Under the pieces are notes generated by a model. The model made no database searches. It was not told the DNA's origin and saw only the letters and a list, made by a program, of their open reading frames with translations. The position numbers and the translations under genes were made by a program. This document shows, piece after piece, positions 16,337-25,385 of a DNA stretch of 64,000 nt; the first letter of the stretch is position 1; the number at the start of each line of letters is the position of its first letter. The stretch is from Streptomyces malachitofuscus. GTDB taxonomy: Bacteria; Actinomycetota; Actinomycetes; Streptomycetales; Streptomycetaceae. The DNA is taken from NCBI RefSeq assembly GCF_014650055.1, contig NZ_BMUF01000005.1:62001-126000 (forward strand), read 5' to 3'.

Positions 16337-16987
16337 TCAGCCGTCCGTCCGCGGTCGGGCGCGGCGGTACAGGGCCACACCGCCGAGGAAGAGCGCGGCG
16401 CCGGTCGCCAGGACCGGCAGCGTCCGGTCGGCGCCCGTCTCGGCGAGGGCGGCGTCGTCCCGCGGGGCCGCGTGCGGCGCCGGGTCGGGGAGGGTGCGCG
16501 GCGGCGTGGACGGCTCGGGCGCCGGTTCCGCCGGGCGGTCGGGGCGCTCGCCGGAGGTGTTCGTGGAGGTGTTGTCCGTCGACGCGTTGCCGGCGCCGAC
16601 CACGTTCACGCTGTTCCCGCTGACGTTGACCGGGAGGTCCACCGGCAGCTGCACCCCGTTGCCGGACACCACACCCGGGGAGTCCTGCGTTCCGCCTTCT
16701 GCGGCCGCCCCGGCCGCGGAGACCGCGGCGCCGTTCTCCTCGCCCGCGTCCTCGTTGACACAGGTGTTGCCCGCGGCGGGGTTGAGGAGGCCCACCACGT
16801 TCACCGTGTTCCCGCACAGGTTCACCGGGAGGTGCACCGGGAGCTGGACGGTGTTTCCGGACACCACTCCGGGTGAACCGGCCGCGACGCCGTCCGCCCC
16901 GGCGTCGGCGTGCGCCGGCATCGCGATGGCCATCGCGCCCGACGCGGCGGCGACGGCGATCACACCGTTTCGGGTAACCCGTCTCAT
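16337..16987 (-). CDS. Long chaplin with two chaplin domains and a sortase signal
   Basis: 216-aa surface protein of the long chaplin class (ChpA-C type), which anchors to the cell wall and helps build the hydrophobic aerial layer. Signal peptide residues 1-28 (MRRVTRNGVIAVAAASGAMA). Chaplin domain 1 at about 38-78 has the usual Cys pair (C58, C76). Domain 2 at about 104-142 is closely similar but has Ser at both positions (S123, S141). A Pro-rich spacer is followed by LAETG (sortase E-type LAxTG), a hydrophobic helix and RRARPR tail. Start at ATG 16987; the ATG at 17071 would place extra charged residues before the signal. Confidence 0.9.
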   Translation of the reverse strand: MRRVTRNGVIAVAAASGAMAIAMPAHADAGADGVAAGSPGVVSGNTVQLPVHLPVNLCGNTVNVVGLLNPAAGNTCVNEDAGEENGAAVSAAGAAAEGGTQDSPGVVSGNGVQLPVDLPVNVSGNSVNVVGAGNASTDNTSTNTSGERPDRPAEPAPEPSTPPRTLPDPAPHAAPRDDAALAETGADRTLPVLATGAALFLGGVALYRRARPRTDG

Positions 16988-17260
16988 AGGTTCCCTGCCC
17001 TTCCAGACTTGGTCACGAGCGCTCGCCCGCACCGGATAGAACGCGGCTGCGGCATCCGGGTTATGGCTCATCCGTATGCCGCAGCCGGTTCACCCCATCG
17101 GGGGTCCCTTCGCTCGAACTGCGGGCAAAGGCCGTCGAACTCACGGCGGACGCACACCCGGCCCGCCCGCTCGCAGCCCGCCGTTCGGCCGACAGGCGGG
17201 TGCACCGCGGCCCGCATATGGTGGGCGAGGGCGCCGGTCGGGGCGTCCCTGGAGGCATCG

Positions 17261-18862
17261 ATGCTGGCCAAGCTGTCCAAGCGACCCTGGAGCCGGAGCT
17301 GCGCGGTGCGCCCCTCGGTCCGGCGCTGCGCGGCGGCCGGGGCGGTCGGCCTGGCCGTGCTGGGCACCGGACTCGCGGCCACCGGCCGCACGGAGCCGGA
17401 CCTCGACCGGTTCTACGACCAGAAGATCACGTGGTCGGCCTGCGAGGGTCTGGAGCTGCCGAAGGACATGCAGTGCGGGACGGTCACCGTGCCCCTCGAC
17501 TACACGCGGCCCGAGGAGGGCACGCTCGAACTGGCCCTCGCCCGCTACCGGGCCACCGACGACCCCCGGGGCTCGGTGGTGCTGAACTTCGGCGGCCCGG
17601 GCGGTTCCGGGGTACTGGGACTCGCCCACGGCCGCAAGGACTTCCTGGGCCTGACCGACGACTACGACGTGGTCTCCTTCGACCCGCGCGGTGTCGGCCT
17701 CTCCTCACCGGTCAGCTGCGGTACCGACGCCACCAGCCGGGCGCTGGAGGCGACCGACGGGGAGGAGCTGGCCGATCCGCGCGAGGTGCTGCGGCAGTTG
17801 CGCGAGGTGGCCGCCGAGTGCACCGAGCACTCGGGCCCCGTCCTGCAGCACATCGGCACGGTGGACGTCGCCCGGGACCTCGATGTGATGCGCCAGGCGC
17901 TCGGTGACGAGAAGCTCAACTACCTGGGGTTCTCCTACGGAACCCGGCTCGGCGCGGTGTACGCGGCCCGGTTCCCGGAGAAGGTGGGGCGCATGGCGCT
18001 GGACGGCGTGGACACGCTGACGGAGCCGCTGGCCGAGCAGGGGCTGGCGAGCACGCGGGGGCAGCAGACCGCGCTGGAGAACTTCCTGACGTGGTGCACC
18101 GAGGAACTCGCCTGCCCGTTCGGGCAGGACGCCCGCGACGCCCGCAAGCAGGTCGTGGAGCTGGTCCACTCGCTCGACGAGAACCCGGTGCCGACCGACT
18201 TCGGTTACGAGTTCACCGGTCAGGATCTGGCCGGCGCCATCGGACAGGGCCTCTACACCAAGGAGATGTGGCCGCTGCTGCAACAGGCGCTCGCCCAGCT
18301 GATCGAGGACGGGGACACCAGCGGGGTGGAGGAACTGGCGACCGGCGGGGCGGCACCGGCCGCGCCGCGGCGGGCCGACGACCCCGTGGCCGACCCGGAG
18401 GACGTGCCGCCGGACAACCTGCCGGCCGCGCTGATGGCGGTGAACTGCGCGGACGACCCGGACCGTCCGGACGCCGAACGGCTGACCCGGGACCTGGCCC
18501 GGCTGCGGTCCGAGTACGAGGAGGCCTCGCCCGTCTTCGGCCCCTACCGGCTCGCCCAGGTGGTGCTCTGCTACGGCCGGCCGAAGGGCACCGACTACAT
18601 CCGGGAGAAGGTCAAGGACCTCGACACACCGAAGATGCTGCTGGTCGGCACCCGGGGCGACCCGGCCACGCCGTACCGCTGGACGGTGCAGACGGCCGAG
18701 CGGATCGGCTCCTCGGCCGTGGTGCTCGACAACAGGAACGAGGGCCACACCGGCTACGGCTCGTCCGAGTGCGTCCACCGCAAGGTCGACGACTTCCTGC
18801 TGTACGGCTCCCTGCCGTCGAACGGCAGTTCCTGCGGCCCCGAGGACGACGACCGCCTCTGA
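17261..18862 (+). CDS. Exported alpha/beta hydrolase, tripeptidyl aminopeptidase type
   Basis: 533 aa. N-terminal Arg-rich segment then hydrophobic helix (about residues 22-40, AAAGAVGLAVLGTGLAATG), so exported or membrane-tethered. Family landmarks: VVLNFGGPGGSG (about 107-117, oxyanion region), VVSFDPRGVGLSSP, nucleophile Ser225 in GFSYGTRLG, and late Asp in TRGDPATPYR and His in NEGHTGYG. Cys pairs suggest secretion. Related enzymes (SlpD/SlpE, Tap) remove tripeptides. ATG 17261 follows GGAGGCATCG. Confidence 0.88.
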   Translation: MLAKLSKRPWSRSCAVRPSVRRCAAAGAVGLAVLGTGLAATGRTEPDLDRFYDQKITWSACEGLELPKDMQCGTVTVPLDYTRPEEGTLELALARYRATDDPRGSVVLNFGGPGGSGVLGLAHGRKDFLGLTDDYDVVSFDPRGVGLSSPVSCGTDATSRALEATDGEELADPREVLRQLREVAAECTEHSGPVLQHIGTVDVARDLDVMRQALGDEKLNYLGFSYGTRLGAVYAARFPEKVGRMALDGVDTLTEPLAEQGLASTRGQQTALENFLTWCTEELACPFGQDARDARKQVVELVHSLDENPVPTDFGYEFTGQDLAGAIGQGLYTKEMWPLLQQALAQLIEDGDTSGVEELATGGAAPAAPRRADDPVADPEDVPPDNLPAALMAVNCADDPDRPDAERLTRDLARLRSEYEEASPVFGPYRLAQVVLCYGRPKGTDYIREKVKDLDTPKMLLVGTRGDPATPYRWTVQTAERIGSSAVVLDNRNEGHTGYGSSECVHRKVDDFLLYGSLPSNGSSCGPEDDDRL

Positions 18863-18866
18863 CCGG

Positions 18867-19271
18867 CTACCCGGACGCCACGAACCCGTACTCCTCGCCC
18901 CCGTCCCCGCCGCGGGACCGGCGCAGCCTTCTCGCCGCCTGCCCCGCGTCGGGCACGGAGACGGCCAGCCGGACGTAGGGCACCGGGTGCCACAGGTCCA
19001 CGAGCACCGTCGGCACTCCCGCGCGCACGGCCACGAAGTCCCGTCCGAGCGGATGCTCGCGCTCCCCGACGCAGAACCGGCCCGGCCGGCAGCGTCCGGT
19101 GACGGGCCTGCCGCGCATCGCGCGCCACCAGTCGGGTTCCACTCCCGTCGCCCGCACCTCGGACAGGGGCACGCGCACCGTGCGTCTGCGGGCCAGGAGC
19201 GCCTCCCACCACGACAGGCGGACGACGAGGGTCCGCGCGTCCGCCGCCCCTTCCACGTCCAGGTGCGCCAT
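18867..19271 (-). CDS. Conserved hypothetical protein, possible PH-like fold
   Basis: 134 aa, soluble, several Trp-containing beta-type strands (TLVVRLSWWEALLARRRTV, RVPLSEVRATGVEPDWW, VAVRAGVPTVLVDLWHPVPY). This strand pattern resembles small PH-domain-like actinobacterial proteins, but I do not recognise the family firmly. ATG 19271 follows GGGAGGTGACCGCCG. Tail-to-tail with the hydrolase gene (4 bp). Confidence 0.62.
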   Translation of the reverse strand: MAHLDVEGAADARTLVVRLSWWEALLARRRTVRVPLSEVRATGVEPDWWRAMRGRPVTGRCRPGRFCVGEREHPLGRDFVAVRAGVPTVLVDLWHPVPYVRLAVSVPDAGQAARRLRRSRGGDGGEEYGFVASG

Positions 19272-19381
19272 CGGCGGTCACCTCCCCCACCAGCGTGCAC
19301 CCGCGACCGGCCCGGCCCCACTCGCACGCCGGGGCGTTTGCCCCAAATGCCGTACCGCGGAATCCGCCCTATGGTGCTGTC

Positions 19382-20476
19382 ATGGAGCACGATCTGAGTC
19401 CCGCGGCCCTTGCCGAGCTTCGTCGCCCGCGCCCCTACCCCGCGGTGTCCGTGCTGACGCCGACGCACCGGGGCCAGCCCTTCAACAACCAGGACGCGGT
19501 CCGGCTGCGCAACATGGTGGCCGAGGCCAAGAGGCGTCTGGAGGCCGATCCCTCGGTCACCCGGGACCGGCGCGCCGACGTGTCCCGGCAGCTCGACCGG
19601 GCCCTTTCGGAGGTCGACCTGACGCACACCGAGGACGGTCTGGCCATCTTCGCCGCCCCGGGCGAGCACCAGGTGTGGTCCCTCGCCCGCAGTGTGCCCG
19701 AGCGTGTCGTCGTCTCGGACACCTTCCTGACCCGCAACCTCGTCTCCGCCCACACGGCGGAGCGGCCGTTCTGGGTGCTGTCCGTGTCCGCCGACCGGGT
19801 CACCCTGTGGAGCGGCGGGGTGGACCGGGTCGCCGAGGAACGCGCCGGACGCTTCCCGCTGACCCGTGAGGAGCGGAACTTCGACCCGGAGCGGCAGGAG
19901 AGGGTCGGCGACCAGCCGAGCAACTTCCGGGACGAGGACACCCGGCGGTTCCTGCGCGAGGCCGACACGGCGATGGCCGCGCTGCTGCGCCACCACCCGC
20001 GGCCGCTGTACGTCACCGGTGAACCCGCCGCCCTGTCCCTGCTGTGCGAGACCGGAACCGTGACCAAGGACGCCGTGCACATCCCGCACGGCGGGCTGGC
20101 GCACGGCACGCACGAGGCGGTGTGGCAGGCGGTGCGGCCGGTGCTCGACGACGAGGCGCGCAAGGGTACGCAGGACGTGGCCCGGTCCCTGGAATCGGCC
20201 CGGGGGCGCAAGGAGTTCGCGGCCGGTGTGGACGAGCTGTGGCAGAGCGCCCGGGAGGGCCGGGTCCGGCTGCTGGCCGTCGAGGAGAACTACCGGATCA
20301 CAGTGCGGGACGCCGGCGATCATCTGATCATCGCCGACGACGGTGACCTGGACGCCCGCGAGGACATCGTGGACGAGATCGTCGAGCAGTGCCTGGAGAC
20401 CGGCGCCGAGGTCCGCTTCGTTCCGGACGGCACGCTCGCCGACGCGGACGGGATGGCGGCGGTGCTGCGCTACTGA
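19382..20476 (+). CDS. Bacterial archaeo-eukaryotic release factor family protein (baeRF3-like)
   Basis: 364 aa. Fold and order match bacterial eRF1-like proteins: N-terminal strand PYPAVSVLTPTHRGQP, a middle domain with RPFWVLSVSADRVTLWSGGV and a C-terminal eL30e-like domain (VRLLAVEENYRITVR, then IVDEIVEQCLETGAEVRFVP). These are proposed to bind stalled ribosomes or cleave peptidyl-tRNA; a GGQ motif is not seen. ATG 19382 has a weak ribosome site. A strong hairpin follows the stop. Family assignment is by pattern and moderately certain. Confidence 0.72.
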   Translation: MEHDLSPAALAELRRPRPYPAVSVLTPTHRGQPFNNQDAVRLRNMVAEAKRRLEADPSVTRDRRADVSRQLDRALSEVDLTHTEDGLAIFAAPGEHQVWSLARSVPERVVVSDTFLTRNLVSAHTAERPFWVLSVSADRVTLWSGGVDRVAEERAGRFPLTREERNFDPERQERVGDQPSNFRDEDTRRFLREADTAMAALLRHHPRPLYVTGEPAALSLLCETGTVTKDAVHIPHGGLAHGTHEAVWQAVRPVLDDEARKGTQDVARSLESARGRKEFAAGVDELWQSAREGRVRLLAVEENYRITVRDAGDHLIIADDGDLDAREDIVDEIVEQCLETGAEVRFVPDGTLADADGMAAVLRY

Positions 20477-20539
20477 GTGCCCGGCCTGCCATCGGCATGT
20501 CCCACGAACAAACACCTGACCGTCGAACACCTGAGTGAG

Positions 20540-20567
20540 TGACGCCCCGTCTGTCGACGGGGCGTCA
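20540..20567 (+). terminator. Hairpin terminator after the baeRF3-like gene
   Basis: 11-bp stem TGACGCCCCGT with ACGGGGCGTCA, loop CTGTCG, then ATATCACTT. Lies 64 bp after the stop at 20476. The rest of the 298-bp gap to 20775 holds a possible TTGACG element (20590) and a GGCATATGCC palindrome near 20646; no gene. Confidence 0.72.
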
Positions 20568-20774
20568 TATCACTTGCGTATCATGGGAGTTGACGCGTCG
20601 ATCGCACCTCTGGCGTATATCCCCGGGTAACCCCGTGAAGACGGTGGCATATGCCATGGGCACCGCCTTATCGTGTGTTGCCGAATCCCTTACAGGCCGT
20701 CGCGGGCTGTGCGACAGTCGTAGCGGTCCCTCCGTCCGCCTGAAGGCCGTACCGTCCCCGCATCGGAGTGCGTC

Positions 20775-22199
20775 ATGCCGTCCCACCTCTCCGCGGACCG
20801 TCCAGCCGCCCAGCCGCCAGGACGCGGCCCGGTCGACGCGCTCATCTCGCAGACCCGGCGGCTCAAGGGCGACGTCGACGCCGTGCGCCGTGACACCCCG
20901 GACGACGGAACGGACCCGCGGGAACGCTGGCGGCGCGCGCTGTACGACCTGGCGCTGCATCATCTCGACGACCTGGACCGGCATCTGGCGGAGCTGCGGG
21001 ACGACCCGCTGTCCACGCCCGGCCCGTCCGCCACGGACGCCGCAGGCCCGCCCGCACCGCGGCACGCCCTGCTGCTCGACCGGGTCGGCAGCGCGGAGTG
21101 GAACCTGCTCACCGACGAGGTGAGCTGGTCCGCCGAGCTGTACCGGATCCTGGGCCGCGATCCGGCGGCCCCACCGCTCACCCTCGACGAACTGCCGTCG
21201 CTGGTGCTGGACGAGGACCGGCCCGGACTGACCGCGATGGTCACCGGCTGTCTGGTCGACGCCCGGCCCATCGACGGGGAGTTCCGCGTGCTGCGCCCGG
21301 ACGACGGCGTACGCACCGTGCACATGATGGGCGAACCGGTCCTCGGTGCCGACGGCAGCACCGTCTCGATGTGGGCGGTGCTGCGCGACGTCAGCGAACT
21401 GCGCCGCTGCCGGCGGACGGTGAGCGAGACCCGTGACTCGCTGCACCACCAGCGGCATGCCGCCGCGCGGACCGAGCACCGGCTCGCGGTCGAGTTGCAG
21501 GAAGCCGTGCTGCCACCGTGGCGCGGCTCCCTGCGGCTCCCGCACGACGGGCCCCGCGCCCTGGACATCGCCACCGCCCATCTGCCGCCGTCGGCGCACG
21601 CGCCGGTCGGCGGCGACTGGTACGACGCCCTGGAACTGTCCGACGGCACCACGCTGCTGAGCGCCGGCGACCTCACCGGCCGCGGGGTCGGTGCGGCGTC
21701 CGGCATGGCGATGCTGCTCGGCGCCGTCCGCGGCATGGCCATGACCGGCACCGAACCCGGCCCGCTGCTGGCGTGTCTGAACCGGTTACTGGACGCCACC
21801 GCGCAGCCGGCCCTGGGCAGCGCCGTCTGCCTGCGCTACCGGCCCACGACCCGCTCACTGGTGTGGGCGCAGGCCGGACACCCCGCCCCGCTGCTGTTCC
21901 GCGGCGGGACGGGGTGGGCGCTGGACGCGCCGCCGGGTGTGCTGCTCGGCGCCGCCTCCGGTTCCTCCTACGGACAGGCCGAGGAGACCCTCGAGGTCGG
22001 CGACCTGGTGCTGCTGCACACCGACGGACTGGTGCCCGGGCACGCCGGAGCCACCGCGGTCCACCGGCTCCTCGGCCTCGCCCCCGGTTTCGCGGGAGCC
22101 CGCACCGCGCAGGACTGTGTCCGGGCGGTGGTACGGGAGTTCGGCGAGGGCGAGCGGGAGGACCACGCCTGCGTGCTGGTGGCCCGGGTCGCCTCCTGA
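20775..22199 (+). CDS. PAS-SpoIIE/PP2C serine phosphatase
   Basis: 474 aa, soluble. N-terminal region with a PAS-like sensor at about residues 95-210 (VGSAEWNLLTDEVSWSAELY, EFRVLRPDDGVRTVHMMGEP), a short coiled segment (about 215-240) and a SpoIIE/PP2C domain to the end. Metal Asp residues: GGDWYDALELSDGT (about 276) and LSAGDLTGRGVGAASGMAM (about 294), with LLHTDGLVPG and EDHACVLVA near the end. Such phosphatases dephosphorylate anti-anti-sigma factors. ATG 20775 follows GGAGTGCGTC. Confidence 0.87.
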   Translation: MPSHLSADRPAAQPPGRGPVDALISQTRRLKGDVDAVRRDTPDDGTDPRERWRRALYDLALHHLDDLDRHLAELRDDPLSTPGPSATDAAGPPAPRHALLLDRVGSAEWNLLTDEVSWSAELYRILGRDPAAPPLTLDELPSLVLDEDRPGLTAMVTGCLVDARPIDGEFRVLRPDDGVRTVHMMGEPVLGADGSTVSMWAVLRDVSELRRCRRTVSETRDSLHHQRHAAARTEHRLAVELQEAVLPPWRGSLRLPHDGPRALDIATAHLPPSAHAPVGGDWYDALELSDGTTLLSAGDLTGRGVGAASGMAMLLGAVRGMAMTGTEPGPLLACLNRLLDATAQPALGSAVCLRYRPTTRSLVWAQAGHPAPLLFRGGTGWALDAPPGVLLGAASGSSYGQAEETLEVGDLVLLHTDGLVPGHAGATAVHRLLGLAPGFAGARTAQDCVRAVVREFGEGEREDHACVLVARVAS

Positions 22200-22220
22200 C
22201 GGCTCCCGCGGAACCGGCCC

Positions 22221-23711
22221 TCACGCCTGGGCGCTGCCGCCCTTGCCCCTGGGCCGGGGCAGCGCCAGTTCGATCTCCTCCCTGAGCTCCTGGATCCTCG
22301 GGTACGACGCGTACTCGGCGGTGAGCCGGTACATCTGACGCAGCCGGTCCCAGGTGCGGCGCGAGGAGTTCTGCCCCATCGACACCAGGGCGAGGCGCGC
22401 GAACCGGTCCGCCTGCTCGGGATCGTCCGCGATGAAGCACGCGGAGGCCATGGACAGGAAGTCGAAGATCTTCGACCGCTGCTGTGCGTCGACCCGCAGG
22501 GCCAGCGCCTTGTCCGCGTAGTGCTGGGCGTGCGCGGCCGCGTCCGGCTCGAACTCCGCGAGCGTCCGGTACGCCAGGGCCTGCATGCCGTACAGGTCCG
22601 CCTCGTTGAACAGCTGCATCCAGTTCGGCGGCGGCACGTCCCCCTTGTCGGAGACGAACAGGTCCTCGGCACGGCCCAGGGTGCGGCGCATCGCCTGCCC
22701 CTTGCCCATGGACGCCTGCGCCCACGCCTCGATGGTGTGGAACATGGCGCGGGTGCGCGGCAGGACCTCCTCGCCCGAACCGGACTGGGCGAGCTTCATC
22801 AGGTCCATCGCCTCGTCGGGCCGTCCGAGGTGCACCATCTGGCGGGCCGCCCGGGACAGCGCCTCACCGGCGCGCGGCCGGTCGCCGCCCTCCCGGGCCG
22901 CGTGGGCGGCGATGACGAAGTACTTCTGGGCGGTGGGTTCCATCCCGACGTCGTGCGACATCCAGCCGGCGAGGACGGCGAGGTTGGCGGCGACGCCCCA
23001 CAGGCGCCGCTGGAGATGGGGTGGGTGGTGGTAGGCGAGCATGCCGCCCACCTCGTTGAGCTGGCCGACCACCGCCTTGCGCTGGAGACCGCCGCCCCGG
23101 GCGGCGTCCCAGGCACGGAACACCTCCACGGAGCGCTCCAGTTCCTCGATCTCCTGCGACCCGATGGGGGCGGCCTCGTAGCGGTCGAACCCGGCGGGGT
23201 CGGCGCGCAGGGGCTGGTCGAGTCGGGGAGCGTCGGCGGTCAGGGCCGGATCGGTGTGCAGCCAGTCGTGCATGGCGCTGCTGAGTGCGGATCCCGCGGT
23301 GAGCGCGGCACCCGCGCCCACCAAGCCGCGTCGGTTGAGCATGAGGTCCATTCCCGTGAATTCGGTGAGGACCTCGGCTGTCCGCTCGGGCGCCCACGGC
23401 ACGCCGTCGGGATGTTCCGCACTCCCGGGGTGTGGCCGTTTCCCCGTACGCCCGTGCCGGACCAGACCGAGATCCTCGATGGTCACGACACGGCCGAGAC
23501 GCTCGGTGAACAGAGCCGCCAGCACCCGCGGCACGGGATCGCGCGGGATCTCTCCCATGTCGATCCACCGCCGCACCCGGGAGGTGTCGGTCGCCAGCTG
23601 GGGGTGGCCCATGGCCGCCGCCTGCCGGTTGACCAGCCTCGCGAGTTCACCCTTGGACCAGCCGGCCAGGCCGAACAGGTCCGAGAGCCGGGTGTTGGGT
23701 TGTCCGCTCAC
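22221..23711 (-). CDS. nsdB: NsdA/NsdB-family TPR regulator of development and antibiotic production
   Basis: 496 aa. N-terminal HTH-like segment (DLFGLAGWSKGELARLVNRQ, TDTSRVRRWIDMGEIP, about residues 10-60), then a long TPR-type helical array (about 180-480). This layout is that of NsdA and NsdB, which repress sporulation and antibiotic production in Streptomyces coelicolor. The nsdB symbol is a best guess from sequence character and from the genes around it; NsdA or another paralogue is possible. GTG 23711 follows CTGGGGGGC. Its upstream region has phased 10-bp direct repeats. Confidence 0.72.
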   Translation of the reverse strand: MSGQPNTRLSDLFGLAGWSKGELARLVNRQAAAMGHPQLATDTSRVRRWIDMGEIPRDPVPRVLAALFTERLGRVVTIEDLGLVRHGRTGKRPHPGSAEHPDGVPWAPERTAEVLTEFTGMDLMLNRRGLVGAGAALTAGSALSSAMHDWLHTDPALTADAPRLDQPLRADPAGFDRYEAAPIGSQEIEELERSVEVFRAWDAARGGGLQRKAVVGQLNEVGGMLAYHHPPHLQRRLWGVAANLAVLAGWMSHDVGMEPTAQKYFVIAAHAAREGGDRPRAGEALSRAARQMVHLGRPDEAMDLMKLAQSGSGEEVLPRTRAMFHTIEAWAQASMGKGQAMRRTLGRAEDLFVSDKGDVPPPNWMQLFNEADLYGMQALAYRTLAEFEPDAAAHAQHYADKALALRVDAQQRSKIFDFLSMASACFIADDPEQADRFARLALVSMGQNSSRRTWDRLRQMYRLTAEYASYPRIQELREEIELALPRPRGKGGSAQA

Positions 23712-23771
23712 GTCAAGCCCCCAGGTTCTCGGCTGAGTTGACAGTAGCCCGGTGCGGGTTGCCGGGCGACT

Positions 23772-23816
23772 ATTCGCCAGGGTTCGCCAGGGTGCGCCAG
23801 ATGGTGTGCCAGGGGC
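23772..23816 (-). promoter_or_regulatory. Helically phased CTGGCG direct repeats upstream of nsdB-like gene
   Basis: On the minus strand CTGGCG occurs three times at exact 10-bp steps (within 23774-23800), preceded 12 bp earlier by CTGGCA. The repeats lie 60-105 bp before the GTG start. One-turn spacing puts all copies on one DNA face, as in cooperative operators. Confidence 0.55.
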
Positions 23817-23945
23817 CATCGGGTGTCGAGTAGGAACGCGCCACCACGACCCCGTCGCCGCAGGGACATTCCCCCAGGGTGCGCCGGGCGGCCGGGCCGG
23901 GTGGTGCGATGACGTCGCAGGCACACGAAGGGATCTGTATCACCC

Positions 23946-25079
23946 ATGTACGCAGCATCGTCCTCCGTGTCCGCCCCGCCCCGGCCGCTGCGTCCGCGTC
24001 CGTCGGACAGTGGCCCCTACCTCTCCCCCGCGCGGCCGGCGGCCCCCGTGCTCGGCGCGGGCGGCGCACGGCGCACCGCGGGACCGGGCACCCAGCCGCT
24101 CAGCGGAAGGCTCGACCTGTCCGGCCCGCAGGGTGCCCAGCTGCGCACGGCGATCGCCTCGGTGCACCGCATCTGCCCGGAGTTCGCCCCCGTCCAGGTG
24201 CTCCGCCGCACCGGCCGGTCCGTCCTCCTGGTCGGCACCACAGGCCGGAACACCGCGGTCGCCAAGTGCTTACTGGACCACTCCCCCGCCTGGAGCGAGC
24301 GGATCCGTCACGAAATAGCGGCCTACCGCTCGTTCGTCCGGCACCGCCCTCCCGTACGGGCGCCCCGGCTGATCGCAGCGGATCCGGACAACTGCACACT
24401 GGTGATCGAGCGGTTGCCGGGCCGGGTGGCGGCGCTGCAGCGACACCCGGCCGAGGCACCGCCGCGGGCGGACATCAGGGCGGCGCTCGGCGCGATCTGC
24501 CGGCTGAACTCCTGGCGGCCGCCGGCCGGAACGTTCGACGCGCCCCTGGACTACGCGGCCCGTATCTCCCGGTACCACGAGCTGGGGCTGCTCACCGACC
24601 GCGACCTCGGCGATCTGCAGAAGCTGCTGCACGGCATCGCGCTGGCGACCGGGCGCCAGGGCATGGGCCAGTTCTGCCACGGCGACGCGCTGCTCTCCAA
24701 CATCCTGATCTCACCGGCCGGTCCGGTGCTGGTGGACTGGGAGCACGCGGGCTGGTACCTGCCGGGCTACGACCTGGCGACGCTGTGGTCGGTCCTCGGG
24801 GACGCGCCGGTGGCCCGCCGTCAGATCAGCCAGATCGCCCAGTCGGCGGGTCCCGCCTCGCGGGACGCTTTCCTGGTCAATCTGATGCTGGTGCTGACCC
24901 GGGAGATCCGCACCTGTGAGACGGCCGTGCAGCGCTCGATGCACGAGGCGGTACCGGTGCCGGCGGGGCATCCGGGTTCGGCACCGTCCGGCGAGGAGCA
25001 GCGGCTGCTGCTGCGGCGGCTGCACGACGACTGCCAGCTCGCCCGCAAGGCGGTACGGGCGGCGGTGGGGACGCGCTGA
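23946..25079 (+). CDS. Aminoglycoside-phosphotransferase-fold kinase
   Basis: 377 aa, APH/choline-kinase-like fold. Nucleotide region [17 protein letters not shown] (Lys about residue 107), catalytic loop [13 protein letters not shown] with HGD and Asn (about 250), metal Asp in [20 protein letters not shown]. Such proteins phosphorylate hydroxyl groups of antibiotics, sugars or cofactors; the substrate is unknown. The first 50 residues are Pro/Ala-rich and low in conservation-type features, so the true start could be later. Divergent from the NsdB-like regulator. Confidence 0.8.
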   Translation: MYAASSSVSAPPRPLRPRPSDSGPYLSPARPAAPVLGAGGARRTAGPGTQPLSGRLDLSGPQGAQLRTAIASVHRICPEFAPVQVLRRTGRSVLLVGTTGRNTAVAKCLLDHSPAWSERIRHEIAAYRSFVRHRPPVRAPRLIAADPDNCTLVIERLPGRVAALQRHPAEAPPRADIRAALGAICRLNSWRPPAGTFDAPLDYAARISRYHELGLLTDRDLGDLQKLLHGIALATGRQGMGQFCHGDALLSNILISPAGPVLVDWEHAGWYLPGYDLATLWSVLGDAPVARRQISQIAQSAGPASRDAFLVNLMLVLTREIRTCETAVQRSMHEAVPVPAGHPGSAPSGEEQRLLLRRLHDDCQLARKAVRAAVGTR

Positions 25080-25385
25080 GGGCCGGTGCGGGCGAGGGTG
25101 GGTCGCGCAGCCCGGCGCTTGCAGGGTGCCGCCCGCGCCCACCCTCCCCCACTCTCGGCTTCGCTCGAGCGGGGGGACCCCCATCGCCCTGGGGGCACCT
25201 CCCAGGCCCTTAAGGCACTGGGGGAGCCACGACTGCCCGCGGTGGGGCAGCCGCGAACACACCGCACCCCGATGGACGAGGGAATCGCAGCCTCCCCTGG
25301 GCATGATTGACGGATTATCAGCCGGTCGGTACCACTGACACGCACCGCTCGGCCCCTCACGTCCCGCCCGTCCCAGGAGGCTGCC
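25080..25385. other. 306-bp intergenic region with Streptomyces-type palindromes
   Basis: No gene. Holds a run of hairpins (25145-25216) and, just before the amidase, AGGAGG at 25376-25381. The stretch 25220-25370 shows no recognisable signal. Confidence 0.5.
25145..25216. repeat. Dispersed Streptomyces intergenic palindromic element
   Basis: Contains ACTCTCGGCTTCGCTCGAGC flanked by runs of C and G (25145-25184), then CCTGGG...CCCAGG (25188-25206) and GCC...GGC hairpins. From general knowledge this GCTTCGCTCGAGCGGGGGG type sequence recurs in intergenic regions of many Streptomyces genomes. Only one copy is in this window. Confidence 0.6.

Noticed and set aside
17705..20530. 941-residue minus-strand open frame
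   Set aside because: Shadow of the hydrolase, hypothetical and baeRF3-like genes in high-GC DNA; low-complexity composition and no domains.
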